Positions 5,586 to 8,040 of a stretch of 8,040 nt of DNA are shown here, piece after piece; positions within the stretch are counted from its first letter, which is position 1; the number at the start of each line of letters is the position of its first letter. A model generated the notes under the pieces. That model ran no database searches and had not been told where the DNA came from. It saw only the letters and a list, made by a program, of their open reading frames with translations. The translations under genes were made by a program, and so were the position numbers. The stretch is from Actinomycetes bacterium (GTDB lineage: Bacteria; Actinomycetota; Actinomycetes; Actinomycetales; Microbacteriaceae), in contig JAEXHA010000119.1 in the NCBI GenBank assembly GCA_023450335.1, positions 1 to 8,040 of the forward strand. Direction: 5' to 3'.

Positions 5586-6278
5586 ATGACGAACCAGGCT
5601 GGCTCCCCCGACCCGCGCCGCGGCGTCCGCGGCCGCGTGACGGCGGCGGCCTATCTCGTGCTGCTCGTCCAGCTCGGATTCGTGCTGGCGGCGCTGCCGG
5701 GCCTGGTCGGACTGCTGTTCGTGGCGCGCCAGGCCGGCAATCTGCCGCTGTTCGCGCTGTGCCTGCTCCCGGTCGCACCGGCATTCTCGGCGGCGGTCTA
5801 CGCGACTGGTCGCGCGCACAGTGAAGACGACCTCGTCGTCTGGCCGCGATACTGGCGCGGCTGGCTGCTCAACCTGCGTGACGTGCTCGCGGTATGGGTG
5901 CCGGTGCTGATCATCGGCACGATGCTCGCCTACACGATCGTGTTCGGGCCGATGATCGGGGTCGATGCGTTCTTCGTCGTCACGGCGTGGGTCGTGCTCG
6001 CCGTGCTCGTGCTGTTCGCGATCAACGCCGTCGTGATCGCGTCGCTGTTCTCATTCCGCGTCCGCGACACCGTCCGGCTCGCCCTGTTCTACCTCGTCGC
6101 GCGGCCCATCGTCACCCTCGGCTCGGTGTCTCTGGCGGTGATCGCTGCGGGTCTGATCTATCTGACCGCTGACTGGGTGCTCATGGTGGTCGCGGCGCTG
6201 TTCGCGGTGGGCGTCCTCATCACCCACAAGCCGCTCATCGCCGATGTCGAGAAACGGTTCACGACACCGGTTCAGTAG
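5586..6278 (+). CDS. DUF624/YesL-like integral membrane protein
   Basis: Function unknown; DUF624 (YesL/YteU) proteins recur beside LplB/YtcP-type importers and polysaccharide-lyase or glycosidase genes, so an accessory role in uptake is often suspected. The 230-residue protein has a short positive N-terminus and about six hydrophobic segments (roughly 22-47, 53-73, 98-120, 128-152, 172-193 and 195-212). The conserved-looking features are PVAPAFSAAVYA after the second segment (62-73), the aromatic/basic loop WPRYWRGWLLNLRD (86-99) leading into the third, and a basic loop FRVRDTVR (157-164). Length is close to the family norm of about 200-220. The GAGGTG site at 5575 supports ATG 5586. The gene lies 26 bases after the hairpin and has no clear promoter, so expression probably depends on readthrough. 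Its last 7 bases overlap the convergent alpha-glucuronidase gene. The DUF624 assignment comes from topology, motifs and context and is less certain than the other calls. Confidence 0.75.
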   Translation: MTNQAGSPDPRRGVRGRVTAAAYLVLLVQLGFVLAALPGLVGLLFVARQAGNLPLFALCLLPVAPAFSAAVYATGRAHSEDDLVVWPRYWRGWLLNLRDVLAVWVPVLIIGTMLAYTIVFGPMIGVDAFFVVTAWVVLAVLVLFAINAVVIASLFSFRVRDTVRLALFYLVARPIVTLGSVSLAVIAAGLIYLTADWVLMVVAALFAVGVLITHKPLIADVEKRFTTPVQ

Positions 6279-8040
6279 ATCTCGCGCCCCTGTTCGTCGG
6301 CGATGCCCGAGGCGCGCAGGAAGTACGTGTTGATCTGATCGCGCCATTCGCGGGCCGACCGCAGCTGCTCGGCGAACCGTTCGCGACCGCGGGAGTGGAC
6401 GGCGGGGTCGATGCGCCCGGCGAGCGACTCCCACACCGCGACCTTCGCCGCGACGCGTTCGGCGCCGTCGAAATGCGTGTCGTAGATGTGCTGGATCACG
6501 GTCGAGCCCGAGTGCAGCCGGTGCGTGTACGGCACGTGGTGGAAGAACAGCAGCAGCTCGTCGGGCACCGTGTCGAGCGACTCATACCGCGAAGCCCACG
6601 GCTGGGGATACTGACCGGCGAACCCGGTGCCGGTCGCCACCGTGCGGTCCACGCCGACGCCGTCGCGGTCGGCGAAATGGTAGGTGCCCCACGGCGAGTA
6701 CTCGTAGCCGTCGACGGCCGGGCCGTAGTGCGTGCCCGGCGTCACCATGAAACCCACCCCGAGCGGCGCGGTGTGCGCTTCGTAGGTCTGCCACGAGTCG
6801 TCGAGGATGTCGTGGATGCCACGGCGCACCGCCGCGTCGTCGCCGAACGTGAGCGCGATCCACTCGTCGAGCACGGCACCGGCCTCGAGCGTCGGGTCCC
6901 AGGCCAGCCGGCCGTATGCGTACAGGTTGGCCTGAGCGAGCGGATGCCCCGTCCAGAACCGGTCGTCGCCGACGTTGGCGACCGCGGCCACGCCGCCGAC
7001 CGTCTCGGCCAGCGTCGGGCCGCCCTCACCCCGCCCGCGGAAGTCGAGGATCTCGCGCCACTGCGCGCCGAGGTACACGGCGTGGCGCTGGTGGCCGGTG
7101 TACTCCTGGGTCACCTGCAGTTCGAGGGCGAGGCGCGTGTGCGGCATCGCGAACAGCACCGGCGACACCGGCTCGCGCACCTGGAAGTCCAGGGGGCCGT
7201 ACTTGACCTGCACGATGACGTTGTCGTCGAAGCGGCCGTCCAGCGGCGCGAAATGGTCGTGGGCGGCGCGGGCCCGGTCGGTGGACCGATCGCGCCAGTC
7301 CTGCCGGTGGTCGTATACGAATGCGCGCCAGTGCACGACGCCGCCGTGCGGCGCCAGAGCGCGCGCGAGCAGGTTGGCCCCGTCGGCATGATCGCGGCCG
7401 TACGCGAACGGACCGGGCTGGCCCTCGGAGTCGGCCTTGACGACGAAGCCGCCGAAATCGTCGATCGCGGCATAGACCCGCCCGGCGGTGTCGGCCCACC
7501 ACGCCTGCACCTCGGCATCGGCGGGGTCGGCGGTGGGCAGGCCGCCGAGGGTCATCGGCGCGGCGAAGCTGACCGACAGGTGCAGCCGGATGCCCCACGG
7601 CCGGAGCACGTCGGCGATGCGCGCGACCCCGGCCAGGTCGTCGGTCAGCAGTCGTGCCTCGCGCGCGTGCACGTTGACGTTGTTGATCGCGACGCGGTTG
7701 ATGCCGATCGCGGCGAGGGCGCGTGCGTAGGCGGCGACCCGTGACAGGTCCTCGCGCAGCGCGCCGTCGGCGAAGAAGATCGATCCGCCGGCGTAGCCGC
7801 GTTCGACCTGCCCCATGACGGGGTGCACGGCGACGTTGTCCCAGTGGTCGAGCATGCGCAGCGCGTGGGCGGGAGCGACGCGGTGAGGGGATGCCGGAGT
7901 GAACACCCCGGCGCCGCGGCGCACGATCTCGAACCAGGCGTACAGCGCCCCCGCGGCATCGGCGGTCTCGGCGGTGACGCGCCCGTCCTCGCAGGCCAGG
8001 TGGAACGACTCGGGAGTGCCGGTGCCGGTCACCCGGATCT
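6272..8040 (-). CDS. aguA: GH67 alpha-glucuronidase (N-terminus beyond window)
   Basis: Inverting glycosidase that removes (4-O-methyl-)glucuronic acid from the non-reducing end of short aldouronates, usually in the cytoplasm. The visible part, about 588 residues, reads through to the right edge without a stop; a GTG at 8032 is internal. The acid motif KADSEGQPGPFAYGRDHADG has its Glu codon at 7424-7426. The base motifs are GPLDFQVREP (Asp 79 residues later) and TQEYTG (Glu 28 further on). Both spacings match E285/D364/E392 of the Geobacillus stearothermophilus enzyme, implying about 82 residues missing. The C-terminal third also matches: GTHYGP, DGYEYSPWGTYHFADRDG, LLLFFHHVPYTHRLHSG and QHIYDTHFDG. 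The C-terminus is complete, ending at TGA 6274-6272 inside the convergent DUF624 gene. All catalytic residues are present, so the enzyme should be active. Its promoter is not in the window. Confidence 0.97.
   Translation of the reverse strand, partial: IRVTGTGTPESFHLACEDGRVTAETADAAGALYAWFEIVRRGAGVFTPASPHRVAPAHALRMLDHWDNVAVHPVMGQVERGYAGGSIFFADGALREDLSRVAAYARALAAIGINRVAINNVNVHAREARLLTDDLAGVARIADVLRPWGIRLHLSVSFAAPMTLGGLPTADPADAEVQAWWADTAGRVYAAIDDFGGFVVKADSEGQPGPFAYGRDHADGANLLARALAPHGGVVHWRAFVYDHRQDWRDRSTDRARAAHDHFAPLDGRFDDNVIVQVKYGPLDFQVREPVSPVLFAMPHTRLALELQVTQEYTGHQRHAVYLGAQWREILDFRGRGEGGPTLAETVGGVAAVANVGDDRFWTGHPLAQANLYAYGRLAWDPTLEAGAVLDEWIALTFGDDAAVRRGIHDILDDSWQTYEAHTAPLGVGFMVTPGTHYGPAVDGYEYSPWGTYHFADRDGVGVDRTVATGTGFAGQYPQPWASRYESLDTVPDELLLFFHHVPYTHRLHSGSTVIQHIYDTHFDGAERVAAKVAVWESLAGRIDPAVHSRGRERFAEQLRSAREWRDQINTYFLRASGIADEQGREIY

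Noticed and set aside
3732..5819. 695-codon open frame on the minus strand, antisense to the binding-protein gene
   Set aside because: It is a shadow created by the G/C-biased third positions of the opposite gene; its translation is low-complexity Val/Leu/Arg/Gly-rich and shows no domain or ribosome binding site.
6395..7744. 449-codon plus-strand frame opposite the alpha-glucuronidase
   Set aside because: Arg/Val/Gly-rich shadow; the opposite strand carries all GH67 motifs over this range.
8030..8032. GTG at 8032-8030 as the start of the alpha-glucuronidase
   Set aside because: The frame stays open to the window edge and catalytic-residue numbering against the Geobacillus enzyme implies about 82 more N-terminal residues, so the GTG is an internal Val codon.
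1..8040. CRISPR arrays, tRNA/rRNA genes, insertion sequences, phage or defence genes
   Set aside because: No regularly spaced repeats, RNA-gene signatures, transposase motifs or terminal inverted repeats were seen; nearly all bases are accounted for by metabolic and transport genes.

Overview
The window is GC-rich, tightly packed DNA with strong third-position G/C bias and 4-base start/stop overlaps. Its gene content points to a high-GC actinobacterium, possibly Microbacteriaceae or a relative; the lineage is inferred from composition and protein style, not from a marker gene. It holds seven protein genes, two of them cut by the window edges. All but one have a recognisable family function, and together they read as one locus for taking up and breaking down 4-O-methyl-glucuronoxylan fragments (aldouronates).

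Layout. Minus strand, 1648 down to 1: a CE7-family acetyl-xylan esterase (671-1648), translationally coupled through an ATGA overlap to a mannitol-dehydrogenase-family oxidoreductase, most likely fructuronate reductase (674 to beyond base 1). The non-coding stretch 1649-1843 separates this pair from a divergent plus-strand operon. It holds a consensus-like promoter (TTGACA, 18 bases, TATCTT), a pair of AACGTT elements forming an inverted repeat over the -35 box, and a 15-base palindrome at the predicted transcription start. The operon encodes an LplB-type permease (1844-2848), a YtcP-type permease (2845-3774, GTGA overlap) and a lipoprotein sugar-binding subunit (3807-5507). A 15-bp GC-rich hairpin follows, then a DUF624/YesL-like membrane protein (5586-6278). 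On the minus strand, converging on and overlapping that gene by 7 bases, is a GH67 alpha-glucuronidase (6272 to beyond base 8040), lacking only about 80 N-terminal residues because the window ends.

How it works together (inference from families): the ABC importer brings in methylglucuronic-acid-decorated, possibly still acetylated, xylo-oligosaccharides. The esterase, which has no signal peptide, removes acetyl groups in the cytoplasm. The GH67 enzyme releases (methyl)glucuronic acid. The oxidoreductase carries the uronate on through fructuronate to mannonate. No ATPase gene lies in the locus, as is usual for LplB/YtcP systems that share an MsmX/MsiK-type ATPase. The whole resembles the aldouronate-utilisation genes (lplA-lplB-ytcP-aguA) known from Paenibacillus, here in an actinobacterial arrangement. 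The least understood parts are the DUF624 protein behind a strong internal hairpin and the palindromic control region.
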